Shown: positions 53,444-62,826, counted from the first letter of the stretch. The stretch is 64,000 bases of DNA from Aurantibrevibacter litoralis (GCF_034651555.1 NZ_JAYEEQ010000001.1:372001-436000), one strand, 5' to 3'. Numbers and translations: made by a program. The notes: generated from the sequence alone by a model not told the origin.

Positions 53444-54658
53444 ATGCATAGCAGAAGAAAATTATTAAAAACCTTATCTGCACTTCCACTGGCGGGCATG
53501 CTAAGTCCCGGTTTATTGTCGGGTCAAGAAAAATCTCTGGTATCTGTTCCGCCTTTAACCCGTAATTTTTTCAAAGAATTAGGGTTGCGTACGTTTATCA
53601 ATGCGGCCGGCACTTACACGTCTATGACAGGATCATTGATGTGCAAAGAGGTTACCGAGGCTATAGCGTACGGGGCTACCGAATATGTAAATCTGGATGA
53701 GCTGCATGATAAGGTGGGCGAACGCATAGCGGAGTTACTGCAATGCGAATATGCCACAGTATCTTCCGGAGCCTTTGGTGCAATGACCATTGGGTTGGCT
53801 GGAGTGATGTGTGGGATGGATGAAAAGAAAGTAGCGAAGTTACCCGATGCAACCGGACTTAAAAATGAAGTTATTTTGCAGGAGGCCCATGATATTGGCT
53901 ATACCCACGCCCTGACGAATACCGGAGCAAAATTAATAAAAGTAAAAACGGCCAAAGACTTAGAAAAAGCAATCACAAAAAATACAGCAATGCTTTGGTT
54001 TCTAAATGCCAATACTGATATGGGGGAGATCGGTTGGGAAGCTTTTGTAACATTGGGAAAAAAGCACAATATACCCACTTTTATAGATTGTGCGGCCGAT
54101 GTACCGCCTGTGGAAAACCTTTTCAAGTTTACACGCTTAGGGTTTGATTTGGTTGCCTTTTCCGGAGGCAAGGGCCTTCGAGGTCCTCAGAGTGCCGGTT
54201 TACTTTTGGGTAAACGTAAGTATATTGAAGCCGCACGTTTACATACACCCCCAAGAGGAACAACCATTGCCAGAGGCATGAAAGTAAACAAAGAAGAAGT
54301 GTTGGGGATGTTGGTGGCTTTAGAGTTGTATCTAGCCAAAGATCATAAAAAGGAATGGGAACTTTGGGAGAATCAAATTAAGCTGATTAGTGATAGTGCC
54401 CTTTCTGTACCCGGGGTAAAAACAGAAATACATGTACCGCCCCATGCGAATCATGTGCCCAGTTTGCGCATACGTTGGGATCAGAAGAGTGTAAGGATTA
54501 CTCCAGACGAATTGCGTAAACAACTTAGAGAGGGTCATCCGTCTATTGAAACTGTAGGTAATAAAGAAACTGTGGGGATTACTACATGGATGATGGAACC
54601 TGGGCAAGAACGCATTGTAGCGCAGCGTGTAAAGGAGATTTTACAAAATGCGAGCTAA
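53444..54658 (+). CDS. Exported SelA-like PLP-dependent lyase
   Basis: A 404-residue fold-type I PLP enzyme with an export signal (HSRRKLLKTLSALPLAGML). The motifs FINAAGTYTSMTGSLM, EYATVSSGAFGAMTIGLAG, FIDCAADVPP (Asp215) and AFSGGKGLRGPQSAG (Schiff-base Lys243) match the SelA-like family that includes D-glucosaminate-6-phosphate ammonia lyase, not true selenocysteine synthase. Flanked by two RidA genes and an amidohydrolase, it probably eliminates ammonia from an amino acid or amino-sugar acid. A secreted PLP enzyme is rare. Its substrate is unproven. Confidence 0.84.
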   Translation: MHSRRKLLKTLSALPLAGMLSPGLLSGQEKSLVSVPPLTRNFFKELGLRTFINAAGTYTSMTGSLMCKEVTEAIAYGATEYVNLDELHDKVGERIAELLQCEYATVSSGAFGAMTIGLAGVMCGMDEKKVAKLPDATGLKNEVILQEAHDIGYTHALTNTGAKLIKVKTAKDLEKAITKNTAMLWFLNANTDMGEIGWEAFVTLGKKHNIPTFIDCAADVPPVENLFKFTRLGFDLVAFSGGKGLRGPQSAGLLLGKRKYIEAARLHTPPRGTTIARGMKVNKEEVLGMLVALELYLAKDHKKEWELWENQIKLISDSALSVPGVKTEIHVPPHANHVPSLRIRWDQKSVRITPDELRKQLREGHPSIETVGNKETVGITTWMMEPGQERIVAQRVKEILQNAS

Positions 54659-54684
54659 TAAAAAATAAACACAAAAAGAAGAGT

Positions 54685-55266
54685 ATGAGAAAATTAATTT
54701 TGATAGGTATGGCAAGTATGGCCTTGTCGTGCAATCAGACCGTAGAAACAAAAAATGCAGTACCACTACAAGCGAACAAGCCTGAAAAAGCAGATATAAA
54801 CTATAATCCGGAAGCCAAGTTAGATTCGTTGGGCATTACGTTAAAAGCACCTGCCGTACCGGTTGCAAATTATGTGAATGCGGTGCGCAGCGGAAATTTA
54901 CTTTTTTTGGCAGGGAAGGGGCCATTACAGGACAACGGGGAATACATCTCCGGAAAAGTAGGTATAGATCTAAGCATTGAACAGGGCTATGAAGCTGCGC
55001 GAATTACAGCGGTGAACCAACTCGCGGTTCTAAAAGCAGAACTTGGAAATTTAAATCGAGTAAAACGTATTGTTAAGGTATTGGGAATGGTAAATGCCCC
55101 AGCCGAATTTACAGACCATCCCAAAGTAATTAACGGATACTCCGATCTTATGGTTGCTGTTTTCGGACAAAACGGGAAACACGCTCGGGCTGCGGTAGGT
55201 ATGGGTTCCTTACCAAGCAATATTGCCGTAGAAGTAGAAATGATTGTAGAGCTTTATGAAGACTAA
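54685..55266 (+). CDS. RidA-family lipoprotein
   Basis: A 193-residue lipoprotein (MRKLILIGMASMALSCNQ) with a RidA domain: VNAVRSGNLLFLAGKGPLQD, VNQLAVLKAELGNLNRVKRI, HARAAVGMGSLP (conserved arginine) and AVEVEMIVEL. It is the second exported RidA in this operon, suggesting two successive or alternative imine intermediates, or membrane-tethered and soluble forms. The ATG at 54685 begins a standard lipoprotein signal; the longer frame overlaps the PLP gene without sense. It ends the forward operon, convergent with the FAD enzyme. Confidence 0.86.
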   Translation: MRKLILIGMASMALSCNQTVETKNAVPLQANKPEKADINYNPEAKLDSLGITLKAPAVPVANYVNAVRSGNLLFLAGKGPLQDNGEYISGKVGIDLSIEQGYEAARITAVNQLAVLKAELGNLNRVKRIVKVLGMVNAPAEFTDHPKVINGYSDLMVAVFGQNGKHARAAVGMGSLPSNIAVEVEMIVELYED

Positions 55267-55277
55267 CTCTTGATTAC

Positions 55278-57122
55278 CTAGGGTTGCGAATGTAGATAAC
55301 CTTGAAAGTCAATTTCTAGGGCAAACGGATTTAGAAATTTATCGGTTAAAACACTAACTGCCTTTCGATCTAAGGCGGTATTTTCATTGTACGTAACCCC
55401 TATTTCTTCTGGATTCCATGTCCGCTTTGTATGCGCCTTTTGGTAGGTAGGATCTAATTCTAAGAAAACAGTTTCCATAAAACGAAGTGTTATACCCGCC
55501 CCCGAACCTTGGATGTTTTTTATTTGAGGATAGTACGGCAATAGACCCTGAAGCCATTCGTATTCTGAAACAATACGATCCGGATAAAACCATGTTTGAT
55601 TGGCCCATTTGTAGGGAATCCCAAAACCTTTTAATATGCCCGTGGCACCAATACGCTGAATGGATGAAAAGGCAGGATCGTCGGATTTTACATCTATAAA
55701 CGGCATAATGTAGGCTTTTTGTTCCAATAAACTTTGCTGCACTTTTCGAACAGATACATCGGCAGGTTTGACGTTTTCTAAAATACTAGTAGCCGCCAAA
55801 GCACCGGCGGCCTGTCCTATACCTAAAACTACCGGTTGAAGTCGCGTGGCGCCATTAGCTATGTTAGATACGCTAATGTTTTTTTCTGCTACAATAAAAT
55901 TGGGCACTTTTTCCGGGATTAATGCTCCCAAAGGAATATTATAACTTGGAATCTTTATATTGATAAAATTAATTTTAGGCGCTTCCGGATTTTTGTCGTG
56001 GTGATGGTCTATAGGATAATCCCCAACAGCGACGCCTGTTCTATAAAGATGGAAATCATAAGGTCTTTCCATATGTTCTGCGGTTAAAAAAGCTTTTCCA
56101 CGGACTCTTCTTGCTTCCCTATCGTAAGGAATCATGGGAAAGTGGTCCGGCGTAGGGAACTCATTGGACACTCTTAAATTTTTAAACCCTAAATCATTCT
56201 GAATGTAATAAATGAACCCTTGAGTGAATAATTTTGCTTCTTTAAGTTTTTCACTCCGCTCCGCAGCCGATAAAACGGGCCAATCCAGATAAAAATCATT
56301 ACCACAATTGGGCCAATTAATCATGTATTTGTTATTGGGTAATTTTCCGTAGTTCAACATTTGAACACAGTCAGATACGGCGCCAAACATTTCGCCACCT
56401 TCTCGTTTACAGGCGCATTCAAAATCCTTTGGGTTATAATTTCTTGGTTTTTTTACCAATCCCTTCTGTCCTTTTGAGGTTTTAACGTCTTCTAAAATGA
56501 GAACATACGTAATATCCTGCACAATGGCATTGGCTATCTCGGGAGCTTCTTCTTCCCCAGTATCGGTCTTAGAGTCCATACCCAAACGGAAATCGGCACC
56601 AACTAGGGGTAGCAATTCTCCTATCTCTGTGGCATCGATTAGGATTTTGGCTTCCGTGGTATGTTTTTTACCGTTTTGATTATAGCTTACAGTCCATCCT
56701 TGGTGGTGCTGTGCTATATCGGAATACCTGGTCTTGTATAGTATCTGTAGATTGGGGAGGTCTGCCATTTTCTTTAAAATTTGATTTCCTATAGATGGTT
56801 CAAACAACGTATGACTAACCCATCCTGTGGCTACGGCTGAGGCACCTCCATAATAATCATATAAATGTTGCCGGAACTCTCCCCATATTCCTGAGGGCAT
56901 TTCATGATTCCCATCTATGGCAGAAACCCCTGCAGCGGTAAGCATACCCCCAAGCCATTCTGTTGACTCAAGGATTTTTACAGATACACCCATACGAGCC
57001 GCTTGTATGCCTGCCGAGGTACCCCCAGCACCTCCGCCAATAATAAGAACGTCCACTTTTTCTTGAGAATTACTAGTACAAATGCCCAGTAGGGCAACGA
57101 TAACCAAGCAGATTTTTTTCAT
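55278..57122 (-). CDS. Exported FAD-dependent oxidoreductase
   Basis: A 614-residue flavoprotein with a signal peptide (ending CTSNSQ) and the dinucleotide motif VDVLIIGGGAGGTSAGIQAA. It continues with ESTEWLGGMLTAAGVSAIDG, DATEIGELLPLVGADFRLG and PVVLGIGQAAGALAA, matching the FAD_oxidored family seen in many polysaccharide loci of Bacteroidetes. Activity is mostly unknown; oxidation of a sugar or inositol is likely. Its ATG overlaps the stop of a 67-codon frame (TGATG), probably by chance. Transcribed against the forward operon. Confidence 0.8.
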   Translation of the reverse strand: MKKICLVIVALLGICTSNSQEKVDVLIIGGGAGGTSAGIQAARMGVSVKILESTEWLGGMLTAAGVSAIDGNHEMPSGIWGEFRQHLYDYYGGASAVATGWVSHTLFEPSIGNQILKKMADLPNLQILYKTRYSDIAQHHQGWTVSYNQNGKKHTTEAKILIDATEIGELLPLVGADFRLGMDSKTDTGEEEAPEIANAIVQDITYVLILEDVKTSKGQKGLVKKPRNYNPKDFECACKREGGEMFGAVSDCVQMLNYGKLPNNKYMINWPNCGNDFYLDWPVLSAAERSEKLKEAKLFTQGFIYYIQNDLGFKNLRVSNEFPTPDHFPMIPYDREARRVRGKAFLTAEHMERPYDFHLYRTGVAVGDYPIDHHHDKNPEAPKINFINIKIPSYNIPLGALIPEKVPNFIVAEKNISVSNIANGATRLQPVVLGIGQAAGALAATSILENVKPADVSVRKVQQSLLEQKAYIMPFIDVKSDDPAFSSIQRIGATGILKGFGIPYKWANQTWFYPDRIVSEYEWLQGLLPYYPQIKNIQGSGAGITLRFMETVFLELDPTYQKAHTKRTWNPEEIGVTYNENTALDRKAVSVLTDKFLNPFALEIDFQGYLHSQP

Positions 57123-57533
57123 CAGAATAAATTTTTGTTATACATTGTATTATACGTCTTTTCTATACGGGAGCGCTTCAACGTTTTCAGAAGTACTCTA
57201 ATTTTGACGAACCTAAAATACGTCAGTTTTGATCCCCAAAACTTGGGAATGTACGTGTCCCCCGAAGGAGGATCCAAAACCGGCATTTTGGATTCACAAA
57301 CCCATTCGAATTGACCATTTTTCATCCAATAAGAACCTAATCGAACTCAGAATATCGCACTATTTCATTTAGATTCTGAAAAAGGAAGGCGACACCCTTT
57401 AATACATCTCAAAAATGGCAGTAGGTACGCCCATTGCTATATGCTTTCAACCCTATCTTCCTCCTAATTTTTTATAGGAATGAGATCTACCCATTATCAG
57501 TTCGGTTTTCTAATTCGATCGCATTATGTCAAT
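57123..57533. other. Intergenic region before the dispersed repeat
   Basis: About 410 bases. It holds one hairpin, ATCCAAAA/TTTTGGAT with a six-base loop (57272-57293), and a 67-codon reverse frame (57122-57325) of no recognised family whose stop overlaps the FAD gene start. I do not call it a gene. No clear promoter box was found for the FAD gene. Confidence 0.35.
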
Positions 57534-57754
57534 TCAATCTAAAGATTCCCAGACCCTTGGGTCGGGGTTTCCTATTTATCGCTCCTTTGGAGAGGTCGGA
57601 ACTGCCTTTTTGCAGTTCCGGGTGAGGTAAAATACAAAATTTCGGTTTTTGGCTCAAAGGCCAAAATGAAACTGACGAAGCCTGTGCTGAGCGCAATAGA
57701 AGTATACCCCTATGGCTTGCCTCGGGCATAGTCAGTTTCAAGAAATTGTTTATT
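57534..57754 (+). repeat. Second full copy of the structured dispersed repeat
   Basis: Aligns end to end with 31099-31328. Stems: GACCC/GGGTC (57552-57563), CGGAACTGC/GCAGTTCCG (57597-57620) and the long-range GAAACTGAC/GTCAGTTTC (57668-57739). In the third stem, T-A here corresponds to C-G in the other copy, a compensatory change. Loops have drifted far more than stems and the invariant block at 57705-57726. It ends six bases before the stop of the GHL10 gene, much as the other copy ends at the stop of rrf2. Confidence 0.8.
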
Positions 57755-57759
57755 TTAAT

Positions 57760-58866
57760 TCACTCTAATTTTGAATATTCCTTCTTAAAAAAATTGGAAT
57801 GTAATTTTAAGCCTTCATAAAAAAAGAAAACTTCACTTTTTAAACCATTTTTACGATTTACTTTTATCATTTTTTTTAGGAGCCTGTGCGAGGGGGTATA
57901 CTCATCTACCTTTAAAAGGATCCCCGGGATAAAGTCTTTTCGCTTCGGAAAAGGCATAAAATTTAGGTTGGTTTCTAGTGTTTGGGTATATGCTTTTATG
58001 TTGTACCTATATACTTGGGGTATTATTTTGTCTACCCACCCATTTTGAACCCAAGTAGGCCAATCTTGTAAATATTCTTCTTTACTCCATGGAAAAATAC
58101 TCGGTGCCATGGTTACGGCAACCTGTGGATTAAGGGCATTTACGGTCTGATACACTTCTTGGGCAAAGAGGTTTAGTTTCTGCGCCCTCCAATTAATCCA
58201 ATCCTCATTTTTGTAATCTTCAGGAGGGAATTTTCCATCGTGTTCTTTTTTATAGAGATCAATGGTAAACGGATCGTATCCGGCAGTTGACGGGTTTGCA
58301 GGAAGTCTATCATCTCCTTGAATTCCGTCAATATTATAATTTTGAACTACCTCTTTTATCAATGAAAGTAAAAATTGTTGCACCTCGGGATGGAAGGCGT
58401 TCATCCACTGAAATCCATTTTTGGAGACGAGTTTTTTATTATGGTCTAAAGCTTGCCAATCTGGTTTTGCCCTTAAAATATGGCCTCCGTCTGGCTCTTG
58501 GTAGCTGCTTGAAAATCCGAACTCGAACCACGCATGTACTTTTAAACCTTCTGCATGCGCCTCCTCTATAAGCTCTTGCAGTATATCCCTACCCGCAAAG
58601 CGAGGAGCTACTTTTTTTCCAAATTCAGTTTCCATGACCGTGCTGGGATATAGCGTATAGCCTCTGTTCCAAACCACCACATAGATATGATCTATACCAT
58701 AGACTTTGCAGCGCTGCACCACTTCTCTGATGCCCTCTCTGGAATCCAATGCCTCACTTGCAATGTCTGTTAGCCATACACCTTTCTCAGATTGCGAAAA
58801 GATGTTCTGCAAGGTGAGCAAGCAATAAATAAGGGTTACATATTTTATTAAACCAATTCTTTTCAT
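57760..58866 (-). CDS. GHL10-family glycoside hydrolase-like protein
   Basis: A 368-residue exported protein (signal ending NIFSQ) with the GHL10/DUF187 barrel: KGVWLTDIASEALDSREGIR, IYVVVWNRGYTLYPS, GLKVHAWFEFGF, PEVQQFLLSLIKEVVQNYN, DGIQGDDRL and NGWVDKIIPQVYRYN. The aspartates after IQG are candidate catalytic residues. Substrates of the family are largely unknown; glycans with acetylated amino sugars would fit the neighbours. It follows the AGE-epimerase gene by 18 bases on the same strand. Confidence 0.85.
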   Translation of the reverse strand: MKRIGLIKYVTLIYCLLTLQNIFSQSEKGVWLTDIASEALDSREGIREVVQRCKVYGIDHIYVVVWNRGYTLYPSTVMETEFGKKVAPRFAGRDILQELIEEAHAEGLKVHAWFEFGFSSSYQEPDGGHILRAKPDWQALDHNKKLVSKNGFQWMNAFHPEVQQFLLSLIKEVVQNYNIDGIQGDDRLPANPSTAGYDPFTIDLYKKEHDGKFPPEDYKNEDWINWRAQKLNLFAQEVYQTVNALNPQVAVTMAPSIFPWSKEEYLQDWPTWVQNGWVDKIIPQVYRYNIKAYTQTLETNLNFMPFPKRKDFIPGILLKVDEYTPSHRLLKKMIKVNRKNGLKSEVFFFYEGLKLHSNFFKKEYSKLE

Positions 58867-58884
58867 TTTTTAAATAATAAAATA

Positions 58885-60042
58885 TTAGACGTGTTCCAAG
58901 GTCTTCCACACCTCTAACATGGCTCTTGGTACATGGAAACAGCCTTTCCATTTACCGCCTTTTAAAGGCAGCAATACTTCCCCTCTTCGGTTGAGATAGC
59001 CATACCATTCCCCGCCATTTTTAGGATCCCTGAAATGCGACCAAGTGTAGGCATGTACCTTTTTAAACCATTCTTTAGCTTTAGGACTACTATTAAAAGC
59101 ATAAGTTTTGGCTAAGGCAACCAAGGTTTCTAAATGTACCCACCATAACTTTTGATTCCATTCTAATTGTTGCGGGGGGTAACCTTTACGATCCATAAAG
59201 TAAAAAATTCCACCATATTCCTTGTCCCAGCCATGCGCTAATTGTTGGTACATAATTTCCTCGGCTTTGGCTACCAACTGTACATCCTTTTTTCGCATTC
59301 CTAAGTTCATAATGAACCACATGGCCTCTATGGCGTGCCCCGGATTTAGTAGACGGCCTTCAAAGGAGTCTACAAATTGGCCGGTTTCAGAAATATTCTC
59401 TAAGAGTAAACCGCTCTCTTTGTGGTAAAATTGATTTAGTATAAGATCAGAAATGCTATTGGCTATTTTATCAACTTCTTTTGCACCTATAATATGTTCT
59501 AATTCTAAAGCTAGGTTGCAAAGAATCATAGGTAAGGCAAAATTCTGTAGATTTCGTGTGCCCGGAACTATTTTATTATATACTCCTTTTGGATTTTTTT
59601 GACGATTTAAAATTTGATAAAATGTATCTTTGGCTATAGTGGCATAATGTGCTTGCCCACTAATCTGGTAAAAAGTTCCAAAGGCCATGGCGGCAAAACA
59701 ATCGGAAAAAATATTATAGGCTTGTACCAATGGTTTTCCCTCTGCGTTTAGGGAAAAATACCAGTTGCCTTTTGGATCGCGTCCGTATTTTTCAAGAAAA
59801 TTGATGCCAAGTTGCGCCATTTCTTTCCAAGAGGGTTTGGTCTCTACTGTGAGATATATTTTAGAAAACATCCATGCTTGGCGTGCCTGTAGCCATATAA
59901 ACTTGTCCGTGTCAAAAACCGTATGCGTGTCTGTAATACAAGTGAAATACCCACCGTGCTCCCAATCTGGGGAATAGGTTTCCCAAAATGGTATAATTTC
60001 TTGTAACAATTCTTGTTTGTATAAAGTGGCGTACTGTTTCAA
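58885..60042 (-). CDS. AGE-family epimerase/isomerase
   Basis: A 385-residue alpha/alpha-barrel enzyme of the N-acylglucosamine 2-epimerase/cellobiose 2-epimerase family. Seen are PFWETYSPDWEHGGYFTCI, WLQARQAWMFSKIYL, the histidine-bearing LNPGHAIEAMWFIM, EYGGIFYFMD, KLWWVHLETLVA and NGGEWYGYLNRRGE. It probably interconverts N-acetylglucosamine and N-acetylmannosamine or free sugars. No signal peptide, so cytoplasmic. The start appears to be TTG at 60042, overlapping the TGA of the DUF4434 gene (TTGA); the next methionine, near residue 53, would delete conserved residues. Confidence 0.87.
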   Translation of the reverse strand: MKQYATLYKQELLQEIIPFWETYSPDWEHGGYFTCITDTHTVFDTDKFIWLQARQAWMFSKIYLTVETKPSWKEMAQLGINFLEKYGRDPKGNWYFSLNAEGKPLVQAYNIFSDCFAAMAFGTFYQISGQAHYATIAKDTFYQILNRQKNPKGVYNKIVPGTRNLQNFALPMILCNLALELEHIIGAKEVDKIANSISDLILNQFYHKESGLLLENISETGQFVDSFEGRLLNPGHAIEAMWFIMNLGMRKKDVQLVAKAEEIMYQQLAHGWDKEYGGIFYFMDRKGYPPQQLEWNQKLWWVHLETLVALAKTYAFNSSPKAKEWFKKVHAYTWSHFRDPKNGGEWYGYLNRRGEVLLPLKGGKWKGCFHVPRAMLEVWKTLEHV

Positions 60043-60992
60043 CGGTTATAATCTTTAGGGATTTCAATATTAAAATGTTCCATATATCTTTGGTACAGGT
60101 GATGTGCTTGAATGTAGGCAGATTGGGGACTCATGAAATGCGAAAATTCGAAAGTAATGGCCTTTTGGATGCCCACTTTTTTTGCAGCGGCTAGTTTCAG
60201 TAGTAATTTTTCAAATTTGATAGGGAAAAATTTTATAGGCATATCCCTGTCAAAAGATTCCAAATTCGTCCATGATGTAATTCCATACTTATCTGCAAGG
60301 AATTTATTCACACTAAGGTAATCTTCCAGTTCATGATAATCTACATGTCCGTCTTGGAAGGCCACAATATCAATATAATCCTTAATACCATCAAAGATCT
60401 CATCCCAATCTTTTTCATGTTGTTTTAATGACACACTGCTTTCTTTTAGTAAAGTGGTTTCAGCACTCATTACAGCTTTTTTACCATCAATCCAAGGAGA
60501 GATCATTACAGGCAATCCATTGCTTATATTCTTGCAGTGGAGGCCTAATTCTGCTATTGTTTTTATGGCACCTTTCGTTTTTCGACTCATTTCTAAGCTA
60601 AGATACCAACCTCCAAAACATTGGAAATGTCCATATTTTTGGAACACTTCGTCTATACTGTATTTGTTGATGTCTATTTCGTGGCTCATGTTGCCGGTAT
60701 CCCAATATTTTCCGCTGTCATAGGTTCCAAAGAAAAAGCGCATCTGATACTTTTCGGAAAGTTCTAAAAAGAGTTGCACTAAATCTACCGGAGGCCTAAA
60801 GCAACCGTGGTTTTTAATGAGATATTGGGATGGATAGGTTAAAAAACGCCGGTATCCGGAGCGAATGAGAATTACAGTGTTAATACCGATACGTTTCATG
60901 TGGGCAAAGTCGGCATCCCATTCTTTACTTCCCCAATTTTGATGGGGAATATCGTGGCTTATTTCATCTATGAAAGTTCCTGTAATCTGCAT
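60039..60992 (-). CDS. DUF4434 barrel protein
   Basis: A 317-residue protein beginning ITGTFIDEISHDIPHQNWG and then WDADFAHMKRIGINTVILIR, FFFGTYDSGKYWDTG, GWYLSLEMS and VMISPWIDG, the DUF4434 pattern of a TIM-barrel glycoside hydrolase-like family. No signal peptide is seen, so it may act on imported oligosaccharides. Its stop codon overlaps the AGE epimerase start; the symporter gene lies four bases upstream. All three are one operon. Confidence 0.82.
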   Translation of the reverse strand: MQITGTFIDEISHDIPHQNWGSKEWDADFAHMKRIGINTVILIRSGYRRFLTYPSQYLIKNHGCFRPPVDLVQLFLELSEKYQMRFFFGTYDSGKYWDTGNMSHEIDINKYSIDEVFQKYGHFQCFGGWYLSLEMSRKTKGAIKTIAELGLHCKNISNGLPVMISPWIDGKKAVMSAETTLLKESSVSLKQHEKDWDEIFDGIKDYIDIVAFQDGHVDYHELEDYLSVNKFLADKYGITSWTNLESFDRDMPIKFFPIKFEKLLLKLAAAKKVGIQKAITFEFSHFMSPQSAYIQAHHLYQRYMEHFNIEIPKDYNR

Positions 60993-60996
60993 AAAA

Positions 60997-62826
60997 TCAA
61001 CTTATGTTTTTTAAGTTATCCCACCAAAATTTCTTTAATAAATAACTTGTAAGTAGGAATACAGCACTCCAAATAACCATTTCTGTGTTTTGACGCAACA
61101 TAAAATAGATAGGAATGACCAATTGCGCCATTTGCCATATTATACCAACAATAACATTAAAACTATCGCGTTTAAAATCCATATTTGGTATAAAATCCGG
61201 ATCCTCTTTCATAACCGCATCCCTTACAGGGCCCCAGAAACCCCATGGCTTTGTTTGTTTGTAGAATTTTTTTACACTAGCCACATTGGGTAGTGGTTGA
61301 CTGTATGTACCCAAAATGCAACCTAAAAGTGAGAATCCGAAAATTAGGGGAAACACAAAAATGTCGATGTACTCACCAAAAAAGAAAAGTTTTACGGTAG
61401 ATGCGACAAGTCCAAAAAGCATGCCCCAAAAGTAGCCTTGTCCCGAGAAGCGCCACCAAATCCATTTTAATAAGTTAGCAGCGGCATAACCACCGTAAAG
61501 TCCTGAACTAAGCCATAATGTAAGCGAATTTAAAGAGCCGGCATTGAAGCCAAAAATGATGCCTACCAAAACCAATACCAATGAAGAAATGATGCTAAGA
61601 CGCACCAACCGCTTGTCGGGCGCACCGGGATTTATATATTTTTTATAAATATCGTTTACAATATAAGCAGGAGCCGAATTAACATAGGCTGCAAAAGTGC
61701 CCATAAAGGCGGCCAAAAATCCGGCAAGCACAAGACCCTTTAGCCCGATGGGCAAAAATTTATTGATTGCCAAGGGTAATACCTGTTCAAAATCGACCTC
61801 GGCACCCATAGCCATAAGTTCGGGCCCTAGGTATACAAGGGATAGTACCGCAAAACCAATAATCATAAAATAGCGCGGAATATACAACACACAAATAGTT
61901 AAGAAACCCATTTTTGCTGCATCGGAAGGTGTTCTTGTGGCCAGAATACGCTGCATGTCATAGCTTGGCACTGGTCCTGCAATAGAAGCAAATATGCCTT
62001 TAAATACCATTAAAAGAAAAAGAATTCCGAAAAGATCAAAACCATCACTTTCAATCTTGGCATTCACTTGGGGGAAAGCCGTAGTGCTCCAATCCAAATC
62101 TAATTGCCATCCAAAAAACAGCTGTGTCCATCCATCGGGAATTACCGCTTCAATTTGATCAAAGGAAACCATGTTGTACGCTACAATGCCCACGCCAAGA
62201 GAAGCAATGGTCATAATAATAAATTGCATCACTTCTGTAGCTACAACACTGTGCATGCCCCCTTTCACGGTGTATAATGCGGTTAACCCACAAATAATCA
62301 ACGCATAGGATTTCGCTGAAGAAATTTGATAGCCTAGTATTTCAAAGGCCATGTCCCAAGGAAGTATAGAAGTACAGTATTTTCCAATACCTTCAAAGAG
62401 ATAAGCTATAAAGCCTAAGACACTAATAACCGCAAAAATTACGATAATAATATGCGATAGTTTGGCACCTTTACCATCGCCAAAACGAAAGGTAATCCAT
62501 TCTGCGCCGGTCATTACATTAGAACGACGCATCCATATAGCCAAATATACAAATACGAATACCTGATTCCAGACCGGCCAAAGCCATGGGAGCCATGCAC
62601 TTTTTAGTCCATAGACGAAAAGGATGCCAACAGTCCACATGGTGCCGGAAATGTCGAACATTCCGGATGCATTACTAAGACCTAAATAGTACCATGGCAA
62701 CTGGTTGCCGCCCAAAAAATACGACTCCATGTTTTTGGTCGATTTTTTGGAGAGATAAAATCCCAAAAATAATACACCAATGATATACGTAAAAACAATC
62801 CCGATGTCCCAATAAGAAAGTACCAT
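60997..62826 (-). CDS. Sodium:solute symporter (SSS family)
   Basis: A 609-residue inner-membrane transporter with about 14 helices. The N-terminus (IIGVLFLGFYLSKKSTKNME, SYFLGGNQLPWYYLGLSNAS, GMFDISGTMWTVG) and the Na+-site region (GFLAAFMGTFAAYVNSAPAY) match solute:sodium symporters of the sugar or sialic acid group. It probably brings the released amino sugar or keto-deoxy acid into the cell. It is the second gene of the reverse operon after the TPR protein. Confidence 0.92.
   Translation of the reverse strand: MVLSYWDIGIVFTYIIGVLFLGFYLSKKSTKNMESYFLGGNQLPWYYLGLSNASGMFDISGTMWTVGILFVYGLKSAWLPWLWPVWNQVFVFVYLAIWMRRSNVMTGAEWITFRFGDGKGAKLSHIIIVIFAVISVLGFIAYLFEGIGKYCTSILPWDMAFEILGYQISSAKSYALIICGLTALYTVKGGMHSVVATEVMQFIIMTIASLGVGIVAYNMVSFDQIEAVIPDGWTQLFFGWQLDLDWSTTAFPQVNAKIESDGFDLFGILFLLMVFKGIFASIAGPVPSYDMQRILATRTPSDAAKMGFLTICVLYIPRYFMIIGFAVLSLVYLGPELMAMGAEVDFEQVLPLAINKFLPIGLKGLVLAGFLAAFMGTFAAYVNSAPAYIVNDIYKKYINPGAPDKRLVRLSIISSLVLVLVGIIFGFNAGSLNSLTLWLSSGLYGGYAAANLLKWIWWRFSGQGYFWGMLFGLVASTVKLFFFGEYIDIFVFPLIFGFSLLGCILGTYSQPLPNVASVKKFYKQTKPWGFWGPVRDAVMKEDPDFIPNMDFKRDSFNVIVGIIWQMAQLVIPIYFMLRQNTEMVIWSAVFLLTSYLLKKFWWDNLKNIS

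Noticed and set aside
53444..54658. Selenocysteine synthase (selA)
   Set aside because: It is shorter than SelA, carries an export signal and lies in a sugar operon without selB or a selenocysteine tRNA.
57122..57325. 67-codon gene overlapping the FAD oxidoreductase start (TGATG)
   Set aside because: The overlap looks like coupling, but the product matches no family and no promoter or conservation can be shown.
57434..57741. Small open frames on both strands
   Set aside because: They fall in the second repeat copy and have no family resemblance or promoter.
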